From a virus, in IMG/VR virus record IMGVR_UViG_3300019927_000058, positions 64,001 through 106,233 of that record: a stretch of DNA of 42,233 nucleotides. The stretch is one strand, 5' to 3'. The position numbers and the translations under genes were made by a program. Numbering within the stretch: the first letter of the stretch is position 1; every line of letters starts with the position of its first letter. Shown here piece by piece: positions 1 to 8,051 of the stretch. Below the pieces are notes generated by a model. It was not told the origin of the DNA, searched no databases, and was given only the letters and a program-made list of their open reading frames with translations.

Positions 1-1
1 T

Positions 2-289
2 TGGAAAGAGTGGAATCGGTATGTGTTTGCAGCAGGTGATGGCGAGAATTGGCAAGATGATTCCAAAGAGAATGTTGTTCCGCTGATGGAAGAAATTAGT
101 GCGAATCTCCATGCCTATGTTGAAGTTCAGCCGAAAGATCAGGCACTTGGAGCCTTGGGTAATAGTCACTTGGAAATAGTTGAAGGAGAAATTGGCGATA
201 GAGATAACGTCGCAACTTATTTAGTTGAGCAGGAAGAAGATGTAATGGACTGCATCTATGAACTACTATCAACGGAGGATTCGGAATGA
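2..289 (+). CDS. Hypothetical acidic protein, 5' partial
   Basis: The reading frame is open to the window edge and reads WKEWNRY before the first possible start, a GTG at 23, so the true start is probably outside the window. The visible 95 or so residues are acidic with no motif I recognise. Its TGA stop overlaps the ATG of the next gene (ATGA), so it belongs to the operon that follows. Confidence 0.7.
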   Translation, partial: WKEWNRYVFAAGDGENWQDDSKENVVPLMEEISANLHAYVEVQPKDQALGALGNSHLEIVEGEIGDRDNVATYLVEQEEDVMDCIYELLSTEDSE

Positions 290-450
290 GAGGTAGTCAG
301 CCCATATTTGTCTTCTGGCAACAATGCTCTCAGTGTAACTATGAGACTGCTGCTCATGGAAGAGTGAAATGTCCAGAATGCGAATGTAATATGACTTCGA
401 TTGCAATGGCTGGATCAGTTGTTGATGATAGAAAAAGAGGTGAAGAATAA
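286..450 (+). CDS. Small zinc-ribbon protein
   Basis: 54 residues with Cys14-x2-Cys17 and Cys29-x2-Cys32 (plus Cys34), the spacing of a single treble-clef or rubredoxin-like zinc ribbon. The start overlaps the previous stop and the stop overlaps the next ATG as TAATG, so translation is probably coupled. Such mini zinc ribbons are common in haloarchaea and their viruses; the role is unknown, with nucleic-acid or protein contacts likely. Confidence 0.75.
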   Translation: MRGSQPIFVFWQQCSQCNYETAAHGRVKCPECECNMTSIAMAGSVVDDRKRGEE

Positions 451-620
451 TGCCCATTGAAAGAATTGAAGATCCTAAGTGTGATGCTTGCACAGAACCA
501 GCTACCCACGTAAATGTAGGTTTTACTGGAATTGTCCTTGGAGTTGAGAAAGGATGGGCTTGTGATGAACATTCGACAGATATTGATTTGAAGCCGATAG
601 AAGAGGTGTTTGGTGAATGA
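450..620 (+). CDS. Small CxxC/CxxH metal-binding protein
   Basis: 56 residues with Cys11-x2-Cys14 and a distal Cys38-x2-His41, so a four-ligand zinc site is likely. It overlaps both neighbours by a few bases (TAATG upstream, ATGA downstream). No family is recognised; the cysteine pattern and tight operon packing are the evidence that it is real. Confidence 0.7.
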   Translation: MPIERIEDPKCDACTEPATHVNVGFTGIVLGVEKGWACDEHSTDIDLKPIEEVFGE

Positions 621-826
621 CTGATTCAAAGCTCCGAACACTGACCTTTGATGGAAAGATACAAAAGGAAATAGAGCAAGTTGAAATTAGAGCAAATACA
701 GCTAAACTGCAACTTGCAGAACCAATGGAAGTCACCGGGAAAACTGGTTTCGGAAAAGTAGATAAAATGCTTAAAGAAAATCAACTAGATGTTTGTATTG
801 AATCAATCGAGGTGGGTATTTACTAA
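617..826 (+). CDS. Hypothetical protein upstream of SpoVR
   Basis: 69 residues, mixed charge, no recognised motif. The ATG overlaps the preceding TGA and its stop overlaps the ATG of the SpoVR-like gene, so it is translated as part of that unit. Function unknown. Confidence 0.7.
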   Translation: MTDSKLRTLTFDGKIQKEIEQVEIRANTAKLQLAEPMEVTGKTGFGKVDKMLKENQLDVCIESIEVGIY

Positions 827-2664
827 TGACACGAGAACGTGAACATAAGAAGGAAGAAATTTCCCAAGACCTTGAAGAGTACCGCGACGAAATTCAGGAG
901 AAAGTTGATAATCTAGGACTCAATCCACGACCTGTTCGGTACTGGATCAATCATAATGATGAAGTGAATCAACTCGCTGCATACGGTGGCTTCATGGAAC
1001 GTTACCCACATTGGCGTTGGGGAATGAAGTACGACCGGCAACAGAAGGAAGGTGAGTATGGAGGTGGCAAAATCTTCGAGATGGTAATCAATGATGATCC
1101 GTGTCATGCATATCTTCAGATGAGCAACAAGCTGGTTGACCAGAAAGCAGTCATTGCTCACGTTGAAGCTCACTCAGATTTCTTTGCCAATAATGAGTGG
1201 TTCCAAGACTCTCCGAATGCAGTCGATATGCTTGCTCGTCATGCTGAAAAAATTGAGCAGTATATGGAAGACCCGGATATTGAAAGGGAAGAAGTTGAAC
1301 GGTGGATTGACCATATTCTTTGCTTAGAAGATAATATTGACCAATATTCTGAGTACATTTTCCGTCAGAATGTTGATGTTGATGTTGAAGATTCAGAGGA
1401 TACTGAACGTTCTCTGGGACAACTTGGTATTTCTAAGTCTATCAAGGACGAAGTGTTTAATGACGATGAAGAAGAACTGAAAGAAACTCCACATCCTGTT
1501 GATAATACTACTAAAGACATTCTTGGATTTTTGATTTCAGAAGGAAAGCAGTACGATGAAGATAGAGAAACCGCTGTTGAGTATGAAGAATGGCAGTTGG
1601 ATATTCTTGATATGCTCCGAGAAGAGGCATACTACTTCGCCCCTCAGAAGATGACTAAGACCATCAACGAGGGCCATGCCGCCTTTTGGGAGAGTATGGT
1701 TATGACTGATGAAGAGTATGCTGATGTAGATGAGATTATCGACTATGCAGACCAACATTCTCGTGTTATTCAGTCTCGTCAGTTTAACCCATATCGACTT
1801 GGAAAGAAACTCTGGGAGTATATTGAGAACAGTGTCAACCGACGCGAAGTTGTTGATAAACTTCTCCGAGTAGAAGATGTGACGCCTGATAATTTCCACC
1901 GAGAAATTGATTTTGATGCAGTCCATGAACAGTTGACACACCCGGATTCAGATGATATTGTGAAGCGTAATTACTCACTCTCTCGCCTTCACAATAAGGG
2001 CTTTATCCGCAATATCAATCTGGATGATCTACGTAAGATGAATCGCTACATTGTTGACCGTGACCGCTATGAGAGCGTTTCTGAAGCTCTTGAGGATGTT
2101 GATTATGAGCGTGGTTGGGACCGGATGAGAGAAGTCAGAGAGACGCACAACGACGTTATGTTTATCGATGAATTCATGACGCAGGAATTCGTTGATGAAG
2201 AAGATTATTTCACCTACGAATACCGTGTCCCACACGAACGACATGAGATTGCAAGTCGGGATGTAGAAGATGTGAAGAAGAAACTTCTACTACAGTTCAC
2301 TAACTTTGGCAAACCAACAGTTGAAGTTGCAGATGATAATTACAATAATTCTGGAGAGCTTCTTTTGATTCATCGATATAATGGCATCGTGATGGATATG
2401 AATAAATTGCAAGGTGTTATGGAGCGAATGTTTGAGCTATGGGGAAGACCTGTAAATATTGTTACTGTTGGTAAGTATGTGGCTGATGAAGAATTGGATT
2501 ATGCATACTCGGAAGATGTAGAACCCGAACCAATTGAGAAAGTAGTTAGGATTAAATACAACGGTAAAGAGTTTGAAGAATATGATGTTTCAGATGAGAA
2601 AATCAAAGAAGAAGTTCAAGCAGATGAGATAGATTATGAGACAGTTCCTAAAGAGTGGAAATAA
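826..2664 (+). CDS. SpoVR family protein
   Basis: 612 residues. The N-terminus carries the SpoVR hallmarks: a YWINHND-type motif followed by GGFMERYPHWRWG at residues 39-66, then an IAHVEAHSDFF segment near residue 110. The length is slightly above that of typical bacterial SpoVR/YcgB proteins. In bacteria the family takes part in cortex formation or stress responses, and many archaea carry it next to a PrkA-type kinase and a YeaH-type VWA protein. No PrkA homologue is visible here, although a VWA protein occurs 30 kb away. The biochemical role is unknown. It overlaps the previous gene by one base and is followed by zinc-ribbon genes. Identification rests on motif recall, without an alignment. 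Confidence 0.88.
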   Translation: MTREREHKKEEISQDLEEYRDEIQEKVDNLGLNPRPVRYWINHNDEVNQLAAYGGFMERYPHWRWGMKYDRQQKEGEYGGGKIFEMVINDDPCHAYLQMSNKLVDQKAVIAHVEAHSDFFANNEWFQDSPNAVDMLARHAEKIEQYMEDPDIEREEVERWIDHILCLEDNIDQYSEYIFRQNVDVDVEDSEDTERSLGQLGISKSIKDEVFNDDEEELKETPHPVDNTTKDILGFLISEGKQYDEDRETAVEYEEWQLDILDMLREEAYYFAPQKMTKTINEGHAAFWESMVMTDEEYADVDEIIDYADQHSRVIQSRQFNPYRLGKKLWEYIENSVNRREVVDKLLRVEDVTPDNFHREIDFDAVHEQLTHPDSDDIVKRNYSLSRLHNKGFIRNINLDDLRKMNRYIVDRDRYESVSEALEDVDYERGWDRMREVRETHNDVMFIDEFMTQEFVDEEDYFTYEYRVPHERHEIASRDVEDVKKKLLLQFTNFGKPTVEVADDNYNNSGELLLIHRYNGIVMDMNKLQGVMERMFELWGRPVNIVTVGKYVADEELDYAYSEDVEPEPIEKVVRIKYNGKEFEEYDVSDEKIKEEVQADEIDYETVPKEWK

Positions 2665-2666
2665 AT

Positions 2667-2843
2667 ATGACAATTGAAGAGGTTTGTCCTGAATGCGGGG
2701 GTAACTTGGAAATACAGGAAGTTTCAGATCATCGTGATTGGGTTTGCGTTGATTGCGGTAGTGTAATCAACAGCAAAAATCTGAAACTTGAAGAGCAAGC
2801 AAGTGCTGATTCGCAAGGCAACTATGAGGTGGAAGAGCTATGA
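2667..2843 (+). CDS. Zinc-ribbon protein
   Basis: The ATG lies 2 nt after the SpoVR stop; an in-frame GTG at 2655 is less likely. 58 residues with CPECGG and CVDCG motifs about 20 residues apart, a TFIIB-like zinc ribbon, then an acidic tail. Function unknown; it may help a partner contact nucleic acid. Confidence 0.75.
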   Translation: MTIEEVCPECGGNLEIQEVSDHRDWVCVDCGSVINSKNLKLEEQASADSQGNYEVEEL

Positions 2844-2971
2844 AACCTTGCGGAAAATATCATCCGTTGCCTTGTGGATTAGATATTGATTGTGAAGTAC
2901 CAATTCATTATTATAGTTCCAAAAAGCAAGATGAAGAAGTCTGGAAAGAGTATATAGGTGCTTTTGAATGA
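2840..2971 (+). CDS. Small Cys-containing hypothetical protein
   Basis: 43 residues with three cysteines (positions 4, 12, 18) and nearby histidines, possibly metal-binding. ATGA overlap with the zinc ribbon upstream and another ATGA with the gene downstream. No family recognised. Confidence 0.6.
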   Translation: MKPCGKYHPLPCGLDIDCEVPIHYYSSKKQDEEVWKEYIGAFE

Positions 2972-3093
2972 CCGTGCTTTACCTTTGCCCTGCATGTGAC
3001 CAAGGGTACGGAGAGCCAAGAGCAAGTCCAAATTGTCTGAGTGAATATTGTGGAGAGTCATTTGAAGAGGTTAAAGATAAGGTGGAATACTAA
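2968..3093 (+). CDS. Small zinc-binding protein
   Basis: 41 residues with Cys7-x2-Cys10 and a second Cys pair, Cys23 and Cys28. Overlaps the genes on both sides (ATGA and TAATG). Probably a degenerate zinc ribbon; role unknown. Confidence 0.65.
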   Translation: MTVLYLCPACDQGYGEPRASPNCLSEYCGESFEEVKDKVEY

Positions 3094-3425
3094 TGTCAAA
3101 AATATTTGTAGATTACGATGATACGTTAACAACAGGAGAAGGTGAACGATATTGGATAGACTCTTTGGATGACCACCCTGATTGGGGCATAATAGAATTA
3201 GTCAATGATTTATACAAAAAAGGAAATACTATTATCGTTTATACTGCTCGGAGAGAAGAAGTTCGAGAAGAAACCCAATACTTCTTAGATAAGTGGGGTG
3301 TTATGCATCACGCATTAGTGATGGAAAAGCCCGGTTTTGATTTACTTATTGATGATAGGTCTATTTCAGATCAGTCAGCTTTGAAAATGAGTGCTGAAGA
3401 AATTGAGGAATATATCAATGGTTAA
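3093..3425 (+). CDS. HAD-superfamily phosphatase-like protein
   Basis: 110 residues. The N-terminal FVDYDDTLT holds the DxDxT nucleophile motif (Asp7, Asp9). IIVYTARRE near residue 48 is HAD motif II, and LLIDDRS near residue 90 is the C-terminal Asp pair. The protein is short and apparently lacks a large cap, like small phage HAD phosphatases and polynucleotide-kinase phosphatase domains. A nucleotide or nucleic-acid 3'-phosphatase role is plausible but not shown by the sequence. The catalytic core looks intact. Confidence 0.85.
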   Translation: MSKIFVDYDDTLTTGEGERYWIDSLDDHPDWGIIELVNDLYKKGNTIIVYTARREEVREETQYFLDKWGVMHHALVMEKPGFDLLIDDRSISDQSALKMSAEEIEEYING

Positions 3426-3723
3426 CGAATTAGAAGAGTGGAAAGAGGCACTGCCAGAACGCAAAGAACATTTATCTATCACTTTACAACCATCCATTGA
3501 TAGGGCGAAAGGTACTGTTGATTGGACTGTAACTTTGCGTTCGGATAGACTGGAACCTGATGAAAAATACTGGGCTAATTGCTCCTTTACTTTTTCTTCA
3601 CAAGAATATGTAAGAACGGAAGGGGGGCCTTTGCAGATAGATTATGTTGTTAGTCAAATGGAGGCATCTTTAGAAGAAACAATTAGAAAATATATTATTA
3701 ATGAAGTTATAGACGATAAATAA
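3418..3723 (+). CDS. Hypothetical protein
   Basis: 101 residues from the ATG that overlaps the HAD stop. No motif recognised; the composition is soluble and acidic. Last gene of the first operon: an AT-rich gap with a new promoter follows. Confidence 0.7.
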   Translation: MVNELEEWKEALPERKEHLSITLQPSIDRAKGTVDWTVTLRSDRLEPDEKYWANCSFTFSSQEYVRTEGGPLQIDYVVSQMEASLEETIRKYIINEVIDDK

Positions 3724-3775
3724 TTTATATTCTTTTCAAATTAAGTTCGTCTATTATACACTTATAGCACAAGAG

Positions 3776-3783
3776 TTATAAAT
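3776..3783 (+). promoter_or_regulatory. TATA box for leaderless gene at 3808
   Basis: TTATAAAT ends 24 nt before the ATG, the spacing expected for an archaeal TATA box driving a leaderless transcript. Confidence 0.6.
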
Positions 3784-3807
3784 CTCCGTGTGTAACTTAC
3801 TCTTGCA

Positions 3808-3993
3808 ATGCAAGCAGAAAGAGGCGACTTAGAGGATAACCTAATCCCTAAGTACAAGTTCGAGTGGAATGACGGAACTGAACGAACGACTGATGATTTG
3901 CCAGAGCAAATTAAAGAAGCAATCGAAGTTCTTGCTGAACTTGGAAGACGTGATGATGAATGCACAGTGACTTTGGTGGGGTATTCAACTTAA
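3808..3993 (+). CDS. Small acidic hypothetical protein
   Basis: 61 residues with an amphipathic helix (about 33-48). The start fits a leaderless transcript from the TATA box at 3776. First gene of a short operon. No recognised domain. Confidence 0.7.
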   Translation: MQAERGDLEDNLIPKYKFEWNDGTERTTDDLPEQIKEAIEVLAELGRRDDECTVTLVGYST

Positions 3994-4000
3994 TCTAAAC

Positions 4001-4159
4001 ATGCCAGAAAGAATGAGAACAAATACAATTAGTGAGTACGATAGAGATGAAGCAGAAGAGTTAATGCAAGCAATCGAAGATTGTGGTTGGAAAGTTAAAG
4101 ATATTGAATTAGATAAGCATATTGGTCAAAAGAATCTTGATCTGGAGTTGGTAAAATGA
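4001..4159 (+). CDS. Small hypothetical protein
   Basis: 52 residues beginning MPERMRTNT; acidic, predicted mostly helical. The stop overlaps the next ATG (ATGA). No family recognised. Confidence 0.65.
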   Translation: MPERMRTNTISEYDRDEAEELMQAIEDCGWKVKDIELDKHIGQKNLDLELVK

Positions 4160-4449
4160 CTACTAAATCCAGCGGAAAAGGCCAGAGAATTGTGCGTGTA
4201 ACTCCTGAATTCTTTCAAGATATTTTTACTTATGGAGCTAGGTTTGAAACTAATCTCCCCGAAGATGCAAGGCTTTTAAATTTCCACAAAGCTCAAAATT
4301 CCCGATGGAATATCTGGATAAAATTTGAATCAGAAGAATGGGATGAATTGTCAGAAGGTGAAGAAATCCCGTTTTTAGATGTTCAAATTGAAAAAGAAGG
4401 CCGAGATAGAGAATACTTCTTAGACAAAGGAGAACTAAAGTATGACTGA
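4156..4449 (+). CDS. Hypothetical protein
   Basis: 97 residues; a basic N-terminus (TTKSSGKGQR) then an acidic, tryptophan-containing body. It overlaps its neighbours on both sides. No recognised domain. Confidence 0.7.
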   Translation: MTTKSSGKGQRIVRVTPEFFQDIFTYGARFETNLPEDARLLNFHKAQNSRWNIWIKFESEEWDELSEGEEIPFLDVQIEKEGRDREYFLDKGELKYD

Positions 4450-4648
4450 AGAAGAGTTTGAAAACAAAATAGAAATTGATGCTGAAGCAGTTGATCAGTC
4501 GTTAGAAAGCCTTGAGGCTGCAATGTCAAAGTTGGATGTGTATATGGATCATGATGAAGTTAGACCGAGTGTTATCATGACAACTAAATCCGTACAGAAT
4601 GCATACAAAGAACTTGTCAAAGCTCATCCAATGTATGAACTGGAATAA
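4442..4648 (+). CDS. Hypothetical helical protein
   Basis: 68 residues, largely helical with heptad-like Leu/Met spacing in the first half. Overlaps the previous gene by 8 nt and the next membrane protein by 14 nt. Function unknown. Confidence 0.65.
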   Translation: MTEEEFENKIEIDAEAVDQSLESLEAAMSKLDVYMDHDEVRPSVIMTTKSVQNAYKELVKAHPMYELE

Positions 4649-4940
4649 TAATACGTTCTGGTGGTCCTTTGCTTTCTTTTTCGGAGTGATGGATTTAGTA
4701 ACTACGTATATTGGTATGCAAATTCCTCAGATAGCTGAAGGAAATTTTCTTGTCAATCACTTTCACGGTATAGAGTTTTGGATAGTTATCATTCTTCTCA
4801 AAGTTTTTGCAATTGCATGGGCTTTTGGTCTTTATAGATACCTTGATTTGGATAACGCCTCTTGGATACCAGCTACTTTGGCAATCGTCTGGTTGATAGT
4901 TTCTCTGAATAATCTGATTCTCATTCTTACTGTTATTTAG
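4635..4940 (+). CDS. Membrane protein, three predicted TM helices
   Basis: 101 residues starting MNWNNNTFWW, with hydrophobic segments near residues 8-28, 44-64 and 76-98. The DLVTTYIG motif in helix 1 resembles small archaeal membrane proteins of the DUF5658 type, a tentative match. It probably sits in the host or virion membrane. Last gene of its operon. Confidence 0.7.
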   Translation: MNWNNNTFWWSFAFFFGVMDLVTTYIGMQIPQIAEGNFLVNHFHGIEFWIVIILLKVFAIAWAFGLYRYLDLDNASWIPATLAIVWLIVSLNNLILILTVI

Positions 4941-4945
4941 AGAAT

Positions 4946-4962
4946 CGAAACTCTTTTTATTA
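4946..4962 (+). promoter_or_regulatory. BRE/TATA promoter
   Basis: CGAAAC followed by TTTTTATTA, ending 22 nt before the ATG at 4985: a textbook haloarchaeal leaderless promoter. Confidence 0.7.
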
Positions 4963-4984
4963 CCATGTTCTAACGACTTTGTAG

Positions 4985-5398
4985 ATGTATCAGATTGAAC
5001 AAGGTCAAGTCTACGAAGAATCGCGTAACGGTGGAATTTACAAAGTCGTGTACGTGAACAAAGACGTTGTACTCTTGCAGTATAATGTCGATAGTCACCG
5101 GGTAGAAGAGAGAGATTATTTTGAGTCGTGTATCGATGAAGGATACTTTGATCCGCAAGAAGTCGTTCCCGAAATAGATGAGCAAGAAGTTTCTGAGAGC
5201 GACGAGAATGCTTCTGAAGAGATTTCTCATGAAGAAATTGATTGGCTCGGAGAAAAAGGGGAAGACTCTCTACGCCGGGCTGGTTTGAGTACAGCTAGTG
5301 ATATAGAGAGAGTCAGTAATGATCGTTTGCTTCAGTGTAATTCTGTTGGAGAAACAGCAGTAGAAAATATTAGAGACTGGGTTGAAGAAAATGTATGA
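4985..5398 (+). CDS. Protein with C-terminal helix-hairpin-helix
   Basis: 137 residues. The N-terminal half is beta-rich (MYQIEQGQVYEE..) and resembles small DUF-type regulatory folds. An acidic linker follows. The last 50 residues (IDWLGEKGEDSLRRAG ... SVGETAVENIRDWV) read as a double helix-hairpin-helix, as in DUF4332 or RNA polymerase alpha C-terminal-like modules that bind DNA non-specifically. The start is set by the strong promoter 22 nt upstream. Confidence 0.75.
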   Translation: MYQIEQGQVYEESRNGGIYKVVYVNKDVVLLQYNVDSHRVEERDYFESCIDEGYFDPQEVVPEIDEQEVSESDENASEEISHEEIDWLGEKGEDSLRRAGLSTASDIERVSNDRLLQCNSVGETAVENIRDWVEENV

Positions 5399-5642
5399 TG
5401 TTTCAATAGAACATTTGCCAAGTGAAAATGTCCGGCATGTAGATGTAGCAATACTTTACGGGCTTGGACAGAAAGATAGAGCGCATGAAATAGCTTTGGC
5501 GTTGAAACCCAAAGAAATTAAATGGTCTGAGGAAGAAGTAAAGGAATTTATAGAAGACAGTAGCAATTATGGGGGAGATCGGGAAACGGGAATTGACTCG
5601 GGAAAAGGTGGTGGTTGGTTTAGTAGATGGTTTCTGAGTTAA
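5391..5642 (+). CDS. Hypothetical protein
   Basis: 83 residues; the ATG lies inside the end of the HhH gene (8-nt overlap). The C-terminus is Gly/Trp-rich (GKGGGWFSRWFLS) and could be an amphipathic membrane-contact tail. No family recognised. Confidence 0.65.
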   Translation: MYDVSIEHLPSENVRHVDVAILYGLGQKDRAHEIALALKPKEIKWSEEEVKEFIEDSSNYGGDRETGIDSGKGGGWFSRWFLS

Positions 5643-5652
5643 TTCGCAAGTG

Positions 5653-5660
5653 TTTTTAAT
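5653..5660 (+). promoter_or_regulatory. TATA box for gene at 5687
   Basis: TTTTTAAT lies 26 nt before the ATG; leaderless or near-leaderless transcript expected. Confidence 0.55.
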
Positions 5661-5686
5661 ATCCGACTCTTTACTCTATTTGCAAC

Positions 5687-6196
5687 ATGCAAGACAAAGA
5701 CATTCAGCTTGGTCAGAAAGTTCAGGATAAGATCAGCGGTTTCACTGGAATTGTTACGAAAGCAGGAAATCATCTTACAGGATGTGAGCGGTATGGTGTT
5801 TATCCGGCTGGTGAAGAAGTTTCTGATCGACGTGGTGATGAAGAGTTTTTCTTCTCGGACCAGCTTGAAGTCGTAGAAGATGATACTGAATTCCGTGATG
5901 ATGGTGAAGATGGATATGTTAGTCATGAATATGAACTTGGACAGCGTGTTGAAGACCGTGTAACAGGCTTTGAAGGCGTCGTTACTGTAATTAATTATCG
6001 ACTCTGGAACTGCCCTTCAATCCATATTCAAAGCACTTCTGACGCGGATGAGGGTCTTTGGACTGATGTTCATCGTCTTCAAGATGCTGATGGGTATGAA
6101 TATGTTGGAGAGTTTAAAAATGGTGTTGAAGGAGATGATACTTCTTCGGCAACTGGTTCGGTAGAAGATTCAATGACTCGGAACGATAAAGCATAA
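5687..6196 (+). CDS. Tandem KOW/SH3-like repeat protein
   Basis: 169 residues with two similar modules. The first, near residues 7-60, begins LGQKVQDKISGFTGIVT; the second, near 82-130, begins LGQRVEDRVTGFEGVVT. Single modules of this DKxTGFxGxxT type are widespread in phages and plasmids as small beta-barrel proteins of unknown role. The module seems duplicated and fused here, then follows a Ser/Asp-rich tail. It has its own promoter. Confidence 0.75.
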   Translation: MQDKDIQLGQKVQDKISGFTGIVTKAGNHLTGCERYGVYPAGEEVSDRRGDEEFFFSDQLEVVEDDTEFRDDGEDGYVSHEYELGQRVEDRVTGFEGVVTVINYRLWNCPSIHIQSTSDADEGLWTDVHRLQDADGYEYVGEFKNGVEGDDTSSATGSVEDSMTRNDKA

Positions 6197-6204
6197 AGAA
6201 AACA

Positions 6205-6212
6205 CTTTTAAC
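6205..6212 (+). promoter_or_regulatory. TATA box for rtcB
   Basis: CTTTTAAC with an A-rich BRE upstream (AAAGAAAACA) ends 24 nt before the ATG at 6237. Confidence 0.6.
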
Positions 6213-6236
6213 GGTCGCGTTCTTCTTTTTATTTGT

Positions 6237-7649
6237 ATGAGCGAAGAAGGTATATTTGTAGAAGGAGAATATACGACAGCACAAGTACAGGGACGAGAAG
6301 ATATGTTCGATGAAGCGTTTTTTAATCAGGTTCAAGAGATTGTAGATCATGAAGCGTTTCAGAACGATATTGTAATTGCGCCTGACGGACACGCAGGGGC
6401 GGGAGCAGTTATTGGGTTTACCATGCCTCTCGGTGACAGGGTTACGCCAAATACAGTAGGCAGTGACATTGGATGCGGTGTGACAGCGGTTAACATTGAA
6501 GATGCTTTTGTAAACCGACCGGATGATGCTGAAGGGAGATGGGATAACACTGATGAAATCATTCGGAAAGCTGTTCCGATGGGCCTTGGACAGACTCATT
6601 CAGAACCAGAATATCATATTGTAGATGATTTCCCGTGGGAACGATGCCAAGAAATCCGTGCTTCGTTTGACTTTGAAAGAGAAGTTGAGTATGGAAAAGA
6701 ATATCTCATGGAATTGTCTGAGCGTGTCGGGCTTGATATTAATGATGTAATTGCATCGATGGGGACGCTTGGTTCTGGAAATCATTTTCTTGAAATTTCG
6801 CAATCAGAAGAGACAAGAGATTATTGGATAGTAGTTCACTCTGGTTCTCGTTGTGTTGGAGGTTCTGTTGCAGGTTATTGGCAATCAATGGCGACAGAAA
6901 GAGTTGAGAGTGAACACATCCTTGATACTATTGAAGACTGGATGTGGGAATATGTAAAGTTTGATGAAGATGATGACTTCCAAGAAATCCGTCAGTGGGT
7001 TTTCGGTGGAAAAGAAGAATCCTTCTATGATATGGAGAAAGTGAAGGAAGATTTTGATGATGAAGAAATCGAAGAAACAAGGCAGTCTTTGCTGACGATT
7101 ATGCCGGATGAGAAGCGGGAGACTGACCTTGATTATCTCGATGGTGAACTAAAGGAGCGATATATCACAGATATGATTTTCGCTCAACAATATGCTCGGG
7201 AAAACCGGATGGAGATGATTCGGAATGCTTGCAATGCTATCAATGTTGAGTTTTCTGAAGTAATTGATAGTATTCATAACTACATCGACTTTGAAGACCG
7301 TATTATTCGGAAAGGCGCGACAAAAGCATCCGAAGATCAGCGGCTTATAATTCCATTCAACATGGCTGAAGGTGCTGTTATTTGCCTTGGCAAAGGAAAA
7401 GCATCCTATAATTATTCAGCACCTCATGGAGCAGGTAGGCGCGGTTCTCGGACATGGGCTTACGATGAATTCGATGTTGAGATGTTTGAAGAAGAAATGG
7501 AAGGCGTGTATAACAAGAATGACAATGAAGAAATCCTCGATGAGATTCCTTCTGCATATAAAGACTCTGCTGATATTATGGATTTCTTAGAAGCAACAGC
7601 AGAGGTTGAAGAAAAACTGAACCCAATTCTTAACATGAAAGGTGAATAA
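6237..7649 (+). CDS. rtcB: RtcB family RNA ligase
   Basis: 470 residues, full length for the family. Visible hallmarks are PDGHAG (49-54), GSDIGCG (75-81, metal ligands Asp77 and Cys80), GTLGSGNHF and VHSGSR in the middle, and HGAGRRGS near residue 400, which contains the histidine that is guanylylated. RtcB joins 2',3'-cyclic-phosphate or 3'-phosphate ends to 5'-OH ends using GTP and Mn2+, in tRNA splicing and RNA repair. No tRNA gene or archease gene is visible in the window, so the viral substrate is unknown. Overlaps the next gene by one base. Confidence 0.95.
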   Translation: MSEEGIFVEGEYTTAQVQGREDMFDEAFFNQVQEIVDHEAFQNDIVIAPDGHAGAGAVIGFTMPLGDRVTPNTVGSDIGCGVTAVNIEDAFVNRPDDAEGRWDNTDEIIRKAVPMGLGQTHSEPEYHIVDDFPWERCQEIRASFDFEREVEYGKEYLMELSERVGLDINDVIASMGTLGSGNHFLEISQSEETRDYWIVVHSGSRCVGGSVAGYWQSMATERVESEHILDTIEDWMWEYVKFDEDDDFQEIRQWVFGGKEESFYDMEKVKEDFDDEEIEETRQSLLTIMPDEKRETDLDYLDGELKERYITDMIFAQQYARENRMEMIRNACNAINVEFSEVIDSIHNYIDFEDRIIRKGATKASEDQRLIIPFNMAEGAVICLGKGKASYNYSAPHGAGRRGSRTWAYDEFDVEMFEEEMEGVYNKNDNEEILDEIPSAYKDSADIMDFLEATAEVEEKLNPILNMKGE

Positions 7650-8011
7650 TGTTAGAACATAATTCTTTAAAGAAAGCGAGAAGACAAATGCATCAAGACT
7701 TCGTAGATGATGTTATAGAAGATTCGGAAGTCATTGAAGTAGATAAAATTAATCCAGATTCTTTAAGAACTGCATTTTGGCATCTCGATGGAAATGCATT
7801 TAGGTATGAAGAAGCATTTATTTTTACTAAAGATTTGGCTTACGAGCAAGTTCATGGTGTTCCGGTGAAGAAGGCAAATAATATTCCTGATGATACAGCA
7901 ATCGTTCTCCATCCTAAAGCAATTGCACCTTCTCCGCCTGAAGTGATGAAGCCTGCAATCATTATTCATCCTGAAGCAATTGTAACTATCAAAGAAAAAT
8001 CTGCTAAGTAA
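7649..8011 (+). CDS. Hypothetical protein downstream of rtcB
   Basis: 120 residues. A repeated motif, HPKAIAPSPPE and HPEAIVTI, lies near the C-terminus. It is coupled to rtcB by TAATG and could be a partner, but there is no sequence evidence for that beyond adjacency. Confidence 0.7.
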   Translation: MLEHNSLKKARRQMHQDFVDDVIEDSEVIEVDKINPDSLRTAFWHLDGNAFRYEEAFIFTKDLAYEQVHGVPVKKANNIPDDTAIVLHPKAIAPSPPEVMKPAIIIHPEAIVTIKEKSAK

Positions 8012-8022
8012 GATTAGAAAGA

Positions 8023-8031
8023 CTTTTATTT
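8023..8031 (+). promoter_or_regulatory. TATA box deciding a GTG start
   Basis: CTTTTATTT lies 20 nt before GTG 8052. This spacing supports a leaderless transcript beginning at or near the GTG rather than at an internal ATG. Confidence 0.55.
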
Positions 8032-8051
8032 TTCACCGAATAACTTGAACT

